From Ianthella basta (taxonomy: Eukaryota; Porifera; Demospongiae; Verongiida; Ianthellidae), in the NCBI GenBank assembly GCA_964019415.1, contig OZ025871.1, positions 9,847,713 to 9,911,712 on the forward strand: a DNA stretch of 64,000 bases, read 5' to 3'. Numbering within the stretch: the stretch's first letter is position 1; each line of letters opens with the position of its first letter. The notes below the pieces were generated by a model that was not told the origin of the DNA, did no database searches, and saw only the letters and a program-made list of their open reading frames with translations. Made by a program: the position numbers and the translations under genes. Positions 11,400 to 22,600 of this stretch are shown piece by piece.

Positions 11400-11850
11400 G
11401 ACATGCACATAATTGTGGCATTGCGTATCTGACTGTCTTGACTAGTTGGTTGCACATGCATTCTTCCATCATTTGCACTGCTTTTGTGACTGCTGTGAAT
11501 GCTCCATTCGGAGATTTGGAAATTGTAGGACATAACTCCGGCAGATGTGCTGTTCAGAGTGCTTTGTAGAGCATACTGCAGTGACCTGCATGAGCTGCTA
11601 GGAGATGGCTGTGCCATCAGTGCACCTACTGGTGTGTGGTGTATGCATTGAGGCAGTCCTCTTCCTTGGTGTCAACCCACCTGTCACTTCTGACTACTGT
11701 CACAAGACAGCACAGAACTATCCAGGGCAAGAGAGAATTAACCTGGTATCCTGCAAAGGACTTTAGAATGCTCTATCAAGTGTTTGCCCTTGTAGACTCC
11801 TTGGCTATGTATAGATTATATCTGTATTTGACAATAGGAAACTAAAATAT
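11400..11850 (-). pseudogene. Damaged copy of signal-peptide exon
   Basis: Parallels 13425-13856 (PWIVLCCLVTVVRSDR and SCRSLQYALQSTLNST are recognisable) but has small deletions after the signal peptide and in the EDG region that break the frame. The usual ATG context is also altered. Confidence 0.65.
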
Positions 11851-12667
11851 TATAGCATACCTTGTTCAAAGAGACAGCTCCTTCTGTTCTTTCTCTTCCA
11901 ACTCTGTAGGATCCCCTACTCCTGTTAACATACCATATCTATCTATGTCAGTCAAATATTCACTTGATTTGTTCACCAGCACACAAACACCATGCACCAT
12001 CATGCGCATGCATTAATGCTGTTAAGCAACCAAAAATTACACTGGTAACATGCATACTCAATGTAAGCAATTGAAGCTGTTGTATATGGCAAGGTTATAC
12101 CACTGTGCTGAACATGGGATGATCCTGTGCTTAAAATAGCTGCTACTTGTGTTTGTTCTGCATATGTTCAGCCCTACCCCACCACACCCTTGCATGCATG
12201 AATAGGTGAATGACCTTTGATCAATATGCACTGTACATATGCTGTTTACGAGAGGACCTAGCTGTTTATAGGATAAAGGAATCCACCAGATGATATTCTG
12301 TTATGAAACTGATAGCGAATCATGACCTGTATTGATTGAATAGTTTTTTATTTCGCTGCTTGTGGTTTCAACTTCATACATTATTCATTCAATATGTCTT
12401 CAATGTCCTCCAACCTATATAGTACAATAAATACAGGGTGCTGGTGGTCTGGTGGTCAAGATCAAGTCCAGTGATCCAGTGACAATGGGATGTTTGAGGC
12501 TCAAGCTCTGGCCATGAAACAAATTCCCCTCCAACAACAAACTTCCCACTGAACAAATAACAAACTGATTAGCTACTGACTGATCATGTGTGTGTATGTG
12601 TTATGTGTGTTGTATGTATTATAGGGCTCGCAGGAAGACCAGCAAATTGCTGATGCGACTCCCTATT

Positions 12668-12746
12668 CAAATAATCATTATCATTAGTATATCAATAATC
12701 ATTATCAATAATCATTATCAATAATCATTATCATAATCATTATCAT
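12668..12746. repeat. Tandem AATAATCATTATC repeat
   Basis: Short AT-rich tandem array with unit about 12-13 bp (ATCAATAATCATT variants). It is absent at the same place in the paralogous unit near 14510, so it expanded after that duplication. Confidence 0.85.
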
Positions 12747-13219
12747 ACATGTACTTGTAGCTAGTACATTACAGCTCTGCTCATGAACACGTATACGCAC
12801 TGGCCTTGTATGTGCAATACATTATCATGGTTTGTTATACATGTACAAGAATTCTGGCTAGAATATACAGTCACATTGCGCATGCAATATTCAGGTTACT
12901 AACCATTGCAGAAGTGCCAAAGTTAATTCTCCGGCTGGTTAGGACACATTATGCATGAATGTACTGTGCATGGGTCTTGTCTAATATGGCATACTATAAT
13001 ATCATGGACAAGTTCAATTGCAACATAGCTTGCCATGGTGTCTATTTTGAAATCATATTAAATAATTGCTAGACAGTGAGACATTAAATACGCATTGCTT
13101 GATAATGGAACCTATTATGAACACTGTGTAATTCATTGCCTGCAATTTTTATTAGTAATTTTTGTGAATATATATGAGCACACACCACACAACAAATTGA
13201 ACACAAATATTATCCTTAC

Positions 13220-13353
13220 CTATACCGTGTCTGCCTGCATTTCTAGACCACCAAAACAATCCACAGCTGGTTGTGTACTGTCCAGTATAGTATTCAACAA
13301 CATGGTGACTGGACTGATATGTCACAAGCATAGAACCTGTTTTGTTGCAAAAA
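13220..13353 (-). CDS. Cys/Trp-rich exon, probably frameshifted
   Basis: AG acceptor (TTCTGTAG) and G|GTAAGG donor. Encodes FCNKTGSMLVTYQSSHHVV then CGLFWW. Against the 39350-39481 copy it has two extra bases near TCTAGAAATGC, so the second half of the CGLFGWARC motif is out of frame. Next exon downstream of the signal-peptide exon at 13425-13856. Confidence 0.5.
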
Positions 13354-13424
13354 CTACAGAAGAAAGGACCCAGTCACATTTGACTTAAACGTTCTGTCCT
13401 GATAGGGGACAATTTGTTAGTCAA

Positions 13425-13856
13425 TCATTTCAAACACATGCAATTTATAACTCTAAACACTATTAACATGTGTAAAGCCTGACATAATGTGACATGCATA
13501 TAAGGCATTGCTTGGCTAGTTGGTTGCATATGCATTCTTCCACCATTTGCACAAGGTTTGTGACTGCTGTGAATGCTCCATTCGGAGATTTGGAAATTGT
13601 AGGACATAACTCCGACAGATGTGCTGTTCAGAGTGCTTTGTAGAGCATACTGCAGTGACCTGCATGACCTGCTAGGAGGTGGCTGTGCCATCAATGCACC
13701 TACTGGTGTGTGGTGTATGCATTGAGGACCGTCCTCTCCCTTGGTGTCAACCCACATGACTCTGTCACTCCTGACAACTGTCACAAGACAGCACAGAACT
13801 ATCCAAGGCAAAGGAGAACCTGGTATCCTGCAAAGAACTAGAGAATGCTCCATCAA
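13425..13856 (-). CDS. Signal-peptide exon of secreted collagen-type gene
   Basis: ATG at 13856. Short polar start, hydrophobic PWIVLCCLVTVVRS, then predicted cleavage before DRVMWVDTKGEDG. The following GPQCIHH...SCRSLQYALQSTLN resembles the start of secreted parallel-beta-helix proteins (D-G-x-x-C ... C-x-x-L-x-x-A-L), an inference from pattern. This is the best preserved of three copies (others at 11400-11850 and 40244-40455). The donor is unclear, so the right-hand end given is the ATG and the left end is where the frame closes. Confidence 0.55.
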   Translation of the reverse strand: MMEHSLVLCRIPGSPLPWIVLCCLVTVVRSDRVMWVDTKGEDGPQCIHHTPVGALMAQPPPSRSCRSLQYALQSTLNSTSVGVMSYNFQISEWSIHSSHKPCANGGRMHMQPTSQAMPYMHVTLCQALHMLIVFRVINCMCLK

Positions 13857-14586
13857 ATGTTCTCCCTTGTAGACTCATTGGCTATGTATAGATTATACCT
13901 GTATTGCATGGTCTGTATTTGACATTGGGAAACTGAAATATTATAGCCTACCTTGTTCAAAGAGACAGCTCCTTCTGTTCTTTCTCTTCCAACTCTGTAG
14001 GATCCCTTACTCCTGTTAAGATACCATATCTATCTATGTCAGTCAAATATTCCCCTTGATTTGTCCACCAGCACACTAACACCACCATTATGCATTAATG
14101 CTGTTAAGCAACATATTATTCCACCAGTAACTTACATACTCAATGTAATCAATTGATTCAGAAGTTGTTGTATACGGCAAAGTTATGCCACTGACTGGAT
14201 GACCCTGTGCTTAAAATAGCTGTTACTTGTTTTTGTTCTGCATGTGTTCAGCCCCTACCCCACCACACCCTTGCATGCATGAATAGGTGAATGACCTTTG
14301 ATCAATATGCACTGTACATATGCTGTTTATGGGAGGACCGAGCTGTTTATAGGATAAAGGAATCCACCAGATGATATTCTGTTATGAAATTGATAGCGAA
14401 TCATGCTTTGTATTGATTGAATAGTTTTTGATTTCGCTGCTTATGGTTTCAACTTCACACATTATCCATTCAATAATGACAATATGTCTTCAATGTCTTC
14501 TAACCCCTGGTACAACACATGTACTTGTAGCTAGTACATTACAGCACTGCTCATGAACGCGTATATACGCACTGATCTGACATTAC

Positions 14587-15402
14587 TACACTGCTAAAAA
14601 TAGGGAGTGACGATCGCAATAAAAAGTGGTGTGAATTGGCTGCCACAGTGAGCACACCCTTTTGTAGTGTGATGTTCACTGCAACCAAGCAGTACACAAC
14701 ATCATTTTGGGAACAGTTTGCAAGAGAATAAGCACTTACTGGTACATTTCACTACAGATATGGTACACTACTTTAAGGATTTGAGTTTACGTACGTAGTA
14801 CACAGCACACCATGCACCTTGCTGGATAATTTGTGGGTGATGGCATCCAGATCCCCAGCAAAAATTGGGTATCTGGTGCTCCAGTGAACTTCACTGGGGA
14901 ATACAGCATCCCCTGCAAACATCAAGCATCTGGTGCCCCATTGAACTTCACTGGGAATACGGCATCCCTTGTAAACATTGGGCATCAGGTGCCCCAATGA
15001 ACTTCAACGGGAAATAGGGCATCCCCTACAAACATTGGGCATCTGGTACCCCAGTGAACTTTACCGGGGAATACGGCATCTCCTGCAACACAAAGTACGT
15101 AACAGTACAATTAAAATACACAAATGGCATACTTAGTTTGAGGATGTACCATTGTACACAACATATACCAAATGGCTTAGCTGTGTCCTGTGTAGCTATG
15201 TACTTAGATATATTATTATGCGTTCTAAATAAACTCTTGTCATTTTGGTCAAGAATTATTTCAAAGTCTCTTAATCTATCAGAAATTACATGACAGTGTG
15301 GATACTGGTGTCAGTGTGAACGTCACACTAAAATAATAGTGTGACTGATCACACCCTTGGTGTAAGCATTGACTGGTGTGATGGTCGCACCATATTATAA
15401 CA
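14587..15402. mobile_element. TACACTG-type TIR element with internal minisatellite
   Basis: Starts TACACTGCTAAAAAT and ends with the inverted form, ATAACAGTGTA. It is absent from the paralogous positions near 12828 and 15830, where flanking sequence is continuous, so both empty sites are visible. It has no coding capacity. GTGTGA / TCACAC motifs recur near both ends. It is a non-autonomous DNA element about 0.8 kb long. Confidence 0.72.
14871..15095. repeat. Minisatellite, 56-57-bp unit, four copies
   Basis: Units start at about 14871, 14928, 14984 and 15041. Each contains the near-perfect palindrome CCCCAGTGAACTTCACTGGG, so each can form a hairpin. It lies wholly inside the TIR element. Spacers vary too little and units are too long for a CRISPR array. 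Confidence 0.85.
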
Positions 15403-15624
15403 GTGTATGGTTATTTATACAGGATTTCTGGCTAGAATATACAATCACGTTGTGCATGCAATATTCAGCTTACTAACCATTGCAGATGTGCCAAAGTTAA
15501 TTCTCCAGCTGGTTAGGACACATTATGAATGTACTGCATGGGTCTTGTCTAATATGGTAAACTATAATATCATTGACAAGTTCAGCATAGCTTGCTTTGC
15601 GGTCATGCATTTCTCAGCCACGGT

Positions 15625-16070
15625 TGGCTTCCTGTATTGATTGACTAGTTTTTGATTTCGCTGCTTATGGTTTCAACTTCATACATTATCCATTCAATAA
15701 TGACAATATGTCTTCAATGTCTTCTAACCCCTGGTACAATACATGTATTTGTAGCTAGTACATTACAGCTCTGCTCATGAACACTTATACGCACTGGCCT
15801 TGTATGTGCAATACATTATCATGTTTAGTTATATACAGAATATCTGGGTAGAATATACAGTCATGTTGTGCATGCAGTATTCAGGTTACCAACCATTGCA
15901 GATGCACCAAAGTTAATTCTCCGGCTTGTTAGGACATGTTATGAATGTACTGGATGGGTCTTGTCTAATATGGTATACTTACTAATAGTCTATAATATCA
16001 TTGACAAGTTCAACAAAATTATATAGCTTGCCATGGTGTCTATTTTAAAATCATGATTAAATACTTGCTA
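15625..16070. repeat. Partial tandem duplicate of 14405-15600 without the transposon
   Basis: Repeats 14405-14586 joined directly to 15403-15600, i.e. the same sequence lacking the TACACTG element. It thereby records the pre-insertion state. Confidence 0.75.
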
Positions 16071-16427
16071 GACAATGAGACATTATAATTAACACTTATA
16101 TAAATTCACATTGCTTGATAATCCATTATGAACACTGTGCAATTCATGTTGCAGCAACTGAATCGTAAAAGCTTTGCTGTCTCTCAGCTGCCCTGGCATA
16201 TGTGTATATTGTACTTGCATAAAATGAGTTGGACACTTTACAAATGCATGGCTAGATTTTATACAATATTCTAATTGTGCTGATTGTGAATAATGGTAAG
16301 TACAGGCCCAGTTAGTGAATAATATGTGGTAAATTGTTTAGTAAAGAATAGAATAGTGAATAATAGAAAGTGAACAATTTTGTGGTATGATCATTAGCTA
16401 CAATTAAAGCTGTTAGCTAGTTGTTGT

Positions 16428-16686
16428 TCAAGCATCAATCCCTTCAGTGGCAACTCCTGTACTTCTTTGATGCTGACAGTCACTCAATACTGTGTAGTGA
16501 ACATGAGGAGGTGCCTCCACAGTTTCCTCAGCTGGATCAAGGTCTGCCTTGGTTGCCAAACCATTCAAGGGCATGTACTTGTATCCTTTCGCATTTGAAA
16601 TGAGATCATCAAACTCTTTCTTCAACGCCTGGAATGTGGGCCTTGACTCCTTGTCATCACTCCAGCACTTTATCATAATGGAATAG
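16428..16686 (-). CDS. Gene A terminal exon: kinase C-lobe end and tail
   Basis: 259 nt, AG acceptor, stop TGA at 16428. Encodes the end of the kinase C-lobe ([14 protein letters not shown], the conserved C-W...RP element) and a cytoplasmic tail with a tyrosine pair in KGYKYMPL, a plausible phosphorylation site. Gene B has two tandem versions of this exon; A has one. Confidence 0.85.
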
Positions 16687-19600
16687 CTACAGTACAAATA
16701 TGTGTGTTTATGTAAATAATTTTACATAATCTTTAAAAGTATGTGGGCTAAATTCTAATTATAACATGGTGCATAGCATGCAGTTCAGTAATATAAGGTC
16801 TAACAGTGCACCTATATATATAGTACATCCACCGCCCACAATACAGAGGGTTAATATGTACAACAACACAGTGCACTTGTTGTATGTACGCACATATCAA
16901 TACCATTTGCTTACATTTGTTCCGGGCACCCTTTAGGAGACTCCAGTCTGTAGCCCGCCATCACCCTGGAGAGGATAACTGTGTTGCCAAATTCTGTGTA
17001 TGGCATATCACCTGCAATATGCACAATAGAGATGATACAATGATATTATAATGGACTATATACAATAACACTGGGCTGGAACATGTATAATTATACACAT
17101 TATTACTTAAAATTCAACAAGTGGATTCATTAATATACATCCTTCCATAGACTAACCTAGACTGAAGATCTCCCACAAGCAGACGCCATAAGCCCACCTG
17201 CATGGCCAATATATAAACAGAAATGTGTTATGCATAGGTAAACCATAGAAATCCATTGTTGAAGTTTGTATAAAATATTATTACTTGAATTGAAGACTCA
17301 CACATCTGATTTTTCACTAAATTCTCCCTTTAGGAATGTTTCCGGTGGCATCCAGCGAATTGGAAGTCTAGTCCTTCCAGTTGAAGTGTACTCCAAGGTC
17401 TCTTTTGCCAGTCCAAAGTCACTTATCTTCAGTAACTCATTGTCCCCTACTAAGATGTTGCGGCAGGCAACTTCACGATGGATCACTCCTTTAGATAGCA
17501 GGTACTCCTGAACATTGGTGGACATATGAAATCCAATGTTCCATGAATAGTAAAACCATGATCGGCTTTATGTCTGCCCCGCTGAAATGAGGACCCATAA
17601 TGACTGTTTATCTAACAAAATAATACCTCACCATTCCACTAGCAATTTGCCAGCCAAAGCAAGTTAAGCCCTTGAGGTACTGATTAATGTCAGGTACTTG
17701 CGTCTAATGGGTGGAAGGAAGCAGAGTCTACATCTGTAGCAGTATAGTTGTTGAACACTCTTCGAATGGCAACATTATAATCCTCAGTAAAATGCATTGC
17801 TTCATGTGCATGTCTTGTAAGTAATGAAATGCATTTGCCTACAAATTTTGTGTTGTATACGCTTTATAAATGTGCTGTATAAAATTAATGTGTCGCATAA
17901 ATTTGTTATAATTGTATAATAATAATAATTATTATTATAATTGCTCAGATAAGCCACTGATTAACCCATCACTACTCAGGAAACAGACAATACTAACTTT
18001 CAGCATCCCTTACTTCAGCAGTTACCTTCTTTGCTCTGAGGTAGTCCTTCAGGCTCCCATTGGGAACAAACTGCATGATGAGCATCACTGGGAGGGTGGT
18101 GGTGACACAGCCAATCATCTTCAGGACATGAGAGTTGCTACCATCAGAAACTCTCTTCATCACATTAATCTCATCCATAAATAGGTTTCTCTCTCTATCA
18201 TCACTGCTGAAATCTGCGACAGAAATGACAGGCTCTACATGAGTGTATATGCTAGATATGATGTTCAAACCTTCAATGTGTTCCTGAGCAAGTAAATTTC
18301 AGCTTACTCACTTCGAAGCATTTTCACCGCAACAGTCAGGTGTGACTTCCCCTCAAACTCCATTTCTTGCTTGTGTGCATAGATCCTGGGTGACATGGCC
18401 TTTACCGAGAGCTTTCCTTTGAACACAGCTCCATAGTTGCCTTGACCTAATTGGTCTCCAATTATAATCACACTTTCGGAAAGCTCCCAAGCATCTCCAT
18501 TGGCATCAGATAAGAAGTGCACTGCCTGTGTTCAAATTGTCATGCATAAATGGTACTCTGGCAGTTTATCTTAATAAAATTGTAGTGCACAAAACTGCAT
18601 GCAAACATTTGAACTGATGAATCTTATGCTCCTTCAATTCATAAATATTGTACCTCGTTATTTTTCTGCACGCTTGCATGGTACTGTGCTGATGGAACCA
18701 TCCTGCAGTATTTAATAATTTACATAAAATTGACAGTAGAACAGTAAGTGCACGGTTATATCATTATACTGAAGGTCAGTATAATTATATGCCTTGCAAG
18801 TACTACCGAGCTAACTATATATAGAGTGGATCCAAAAGGAATGCATCGAAAATGCATCACGCAGTCATGAGCATAGGAGTAGTATACTCACAACTCTGAC
18901 AGTATATCCCCCACATACAGAAGTGAGCTAAACAAGGACCTCCTTATAAATGAAACTGTTGAATGCTGCACGGTGTGCTGATCTCCACATCCATTACTAG
19001 TACAATATTTATACACAGTGTACAAGTGCACTACCTCTCTATCTTCTGTCTTCTGCATTTTTTGGCTCTGCGCCAGATGCAGACTGCAATAGGCACACAA
19101 GCACCCCCAACAAACAGAAACACAACAACCACAACTGCCACGATGGTAGCACTGTTGGTTGATGCCATTGCACTAGGTGGTATCTCTGCATGGATTGGTT
19201 TCAAAGTACAAATGCATGCACACTCTATCTATAATATAGCAAGATGCTTATACATACAGTCATTGAATGCCCTGCCAATGGCCCATATACCTGTCCCAAT
19301 GTTTTCCACAAGCACCATCAATTGACTTGAGTTGGATATCCAGCTGTAATTTGAAGGAGACAATTCCAATACTAGTAAGCTCTTATCTCCCACCATGGAA
19401 GATGGCAGACCAGTGACATTTATGGTGCAGGTGACTTCAGTATCATTCGTAACAGAGAAACAGCAATTATCTTGTGCCAGTTGGAAACCTATAAGAATGA
19501 CATTGTACAAAAGTGCATAAACATATTGATGATATAGCTATATACCCGTGTACATTATGCAAACATCTCAAGTCATAATGTATTATACATCTAAATCATG

Positions 19601-22600
19601 AAGAAAGGTTTAGAAAGTATCTTGTGATATTGCATCATGCATAAAGCAGTTGAGTACCTATTAAATGTAGAGCTGAAATTGGTGGCACTGTATAATTGGT
19701 ATGTAGTGACAACATTCTGTCTAAGGTTTGCATTTCCATGTCCTATGTGCATGCATGAAAAGACAATCTGGTGCTGCCAATTCAAATTGAGCTATGCTTG
19801 CACTTAGAGTGATTCGAGTACATTCTTTGCAGAAAATTCTTATTCATCGTTTCATTGGCATATATAATGCAGTGCTATGGATATAAACCTCAGTGATGGA
19901 TAATTAACATAATTATGTGATACATAATGATATGCATGTCAATTTGTATACACAAGTATACATTCCATGTTGCATTGCAATGACACCTGTCACCAGGTAC
20001 AACGCTGCCTAATTATGGAACAGGTGATTGCTAGTGACATTGCATGTATGTCACATCTTTTTACGAAGTACTTTCAAAGTGTGGGTCAAAAATACTATTT
20101 TACAAACAAAATTTTGCAAAGGAGACTATGCTACATTGACAACTAAGGGTTTCTTATAATTAGTCTGTGACCAACATTGGGAGTGGTAGCTTCTGAGAAT
20201 GAACAAACACGTGCTTGTCGAGGTTCACTACTATGCCAGACTTATGACAGTTCCTATTATTAATATAGCATACATAATTATTATGTACATAAATAATAGC
20301 AATAAAAACATACGCAACTGTGCCCCATTCACAGAAATCGCGAACATTTGTGATTGCAAAGATTTACAGGCATACAGGATTAGAGTAATACATTGCAAAT
20401 ATCTAATAAAGAATATCATTTCAGCTATATCCTGTATGACTGCTTCTCTTATGTTCAAGCAGTCCAAGGATGTGCTCAAAGACCATGCTATACAAATGTA
20501 TAAACTTACGAGAGTAAACAACAAATCACAATAAAGTCACTATTAATGGTAACAGTTGCCTCATTGAATAGACAATACTAGTGCATATCCATTTCAACTT
20601 ACTATCATTGAGAAGTCTGAAATTCGCACAAGGACATTCCCCTTCGCAAAACATAGGGTCTGTCAGACTATTTCGCATGATAGTCACTTCCAGTTGCACT
20701 GATGATTCCTCCCCACTTACATTAACACTAGCTTCTGTTGTCTTCCAGTTGTATTCAGGGACTGTATTAAAGCATTAAACAGTGCTATTATATAGTGCTT
20801 TCCGAACAAAGGAAACATGCATGCTGAAAAATTTTGTAGCAAATGAAATATTTCATCAAATTCATGTCAAAGTGAAAATGACTTAGTTATGCATTATCTT
20901 AATTCATAGACTGAGCAAACATCTAATTGCCCTCACCATTGAAGACCATAACCTCTTTCATTTGGGTGCAAGTGGAGTTGTCCAATTCTTCCTGACTGAG
21001 TGTTACCAATCCTAGGACTGTACTGGTTGGCATGTCCACATTTTTACTTTCAATGTCAATGACACATTCTGTTAGTGTTTGCATTTGGTCAAATAGGCAG
21101 CTTGTGTGTAAGGCTGCATATATTTATATAGACAATAGACAAAACAAATTTGAATTACCTTAACCAGTACATAATACTTGAACTGATGATCACAGTTACT
21201 TACACACAGGTATTTCGCCGTTTTTGAATGCAAGGTTCAGAGAGATAGAAGCTGCACCACAAGCAGGACTGCTCCGTGTTATATTCACAACCACAGCTTT
21301 AAAGCTTGCAACTGCAGCTGTCACTTCAACATTCTCTTCACCAAAGCAGAACTCTTCTTGTACATCTAAATAATGCACAGTCATGCAGTTGATGCATATG
21401 CCAGACATTCAGTGTACACACAACACAATTTGAGTGTTTTTAAATATACATTTGTGAGTTCAATAGGAAAGTACCCACACACAAGGCTGTCTACCAAGAT
21501 GTGTACAGCTTCAATGCCAATTATATTGTTGTCCCATGTATGTAATGCATGCAAATGGGGTGAATGACAAAGTATGGAATTATAATGGAACAACACTATA
21601 CCTTCATCTTTAATTGTGATGGAAGCTGAAGGGTGTGAACCTAGTCTGAATCCTTCTCCAGGAACTGTAATAGATGCTGTGAATGTCTCATCACACTCTG
21701 GTACATCATCATTCACCAGTGAAATGTTCACGCTTGCAGTAACGGATCCACTTACAAAATTCACCGTATACGTATCACATTGTATGTCACCCACACCTAT
21801 AATCACATATGCAATCAAATATTAATATACGTCATGATCACCTATATTGAAGATCATTCTGTCAAACCATGCTTTTTATGTATAGATTTACTTACAATGA
21901 GCAGTGTTGTTAGTGATGATCATAGTAATGTTGAACTCTTGATCACTGGCTATACTTGCAGTAACAGTCAAAGTGAGATTTCCTCCTTCTTCCACTTGAA
22001 CACTTTCGTCTTGCAAAGATATAATAATCTCATCCTGAATGAAAACAGTTGCTTCCTTGACATTTCCAAAGCTTATTACCAGATCACCTGAAATAACAGA
22101 ATGGCCTGCCAGCTGCACAATAAAGAACTCTGTGCCTTCATTTGAATTTAAGTCTTCAACAATAGGAATGTTAACCATGGCAGATGTTGCATTTGAGGAG
22201 AAGACGGCAACATAGGAACCTCCTTTGAAGTCAAAGCCAGCTACAATAGAGTTGCAGGAGTGCAATTATATAGACTATAGCCATCACACACTTCTATGAC
22301 ATACATGCTGGTAGGTATCTATCCATCCTTTAAGGCTACTGCATCAACGCTCACCTGATGCATTTCCAACATATGCAGTATCCACTTGTACTGAATAGTT
22401 TGCATGTGGAATGGGCCTACTGGAGTTAAGAGTCAGATTGACAAATCCGACTGACTCATAGACAAGGTAGTCTCCTTGACTGAAGGTGCACAGTACAACT
22501 GCAGTGTGTTGAATGATGATGGTAGCAGAAGCAATTGGATCATTGGACTCTGACTGTAACTCTGCTGTAAAGTACTCTTCATGCTCATCCAATGGGTCAT

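Larger units (their letters stand above)
11054..13150 (-). repeat. Tandem duplication unit 1 of collagen-gene 5' exons
   Basis: About 2.1 kb repeated at 13150-16150 and again, more diverged, at 39350-41450. It contains in minus-strand order an upstream leader-like segment (11880-12060), a damaged signal-peptide exon (11400-11850) and a damaged Cys/Trp exon (11090-11245), plus shared flanking sequence such as 12130-12420. Confidence 0.8.
13150..16150 (-). repeat. Tandem duplication unit 2 of collagen-gene 5' exons
   Basis: Second copy of the 11054-13150 unit, lengthened by a transposon insertion (14587-15402) and by a further partial duplication (14405-14586 plus 15403-15600 recurs at 15625-16070). 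Confidence 0.78.

Noticed and set aside
14773..14997. Repetitive peptide (FAGDA...SEVHW) on the minus strand; CRISPR-like array
   Set aside because: It is the 57-bp minisatellite inside a TIR element; units are contiguous, with no spacers, in a eukaryotic genome.
18654..18702. 49-nt version of the second juxtamembrane exon ([16 protein letters not shown])
   Set aside because: Would break the frame between transmembrane and kinase exons; the 30-nt version keeps it. It remains possible only if the upstream exon uses another donor.
18888..19100. Alternative open frame for the juxtamembrane exon ([10 protein letters not shown]...GDILSEL)
   Set aside because: Open in both genes, but it cannot be joined to the phase-2 end of the transmembrane exon with any AG acceptor present; total exon length then fails to be a multiple of 3.
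20199..20534. 111-codon plus-strand and 97-codon minus-strand frames
   Set aside because: AT-rich intron of gene A between exons at 20603 and 19488; no conservation in the matching gene B intron.
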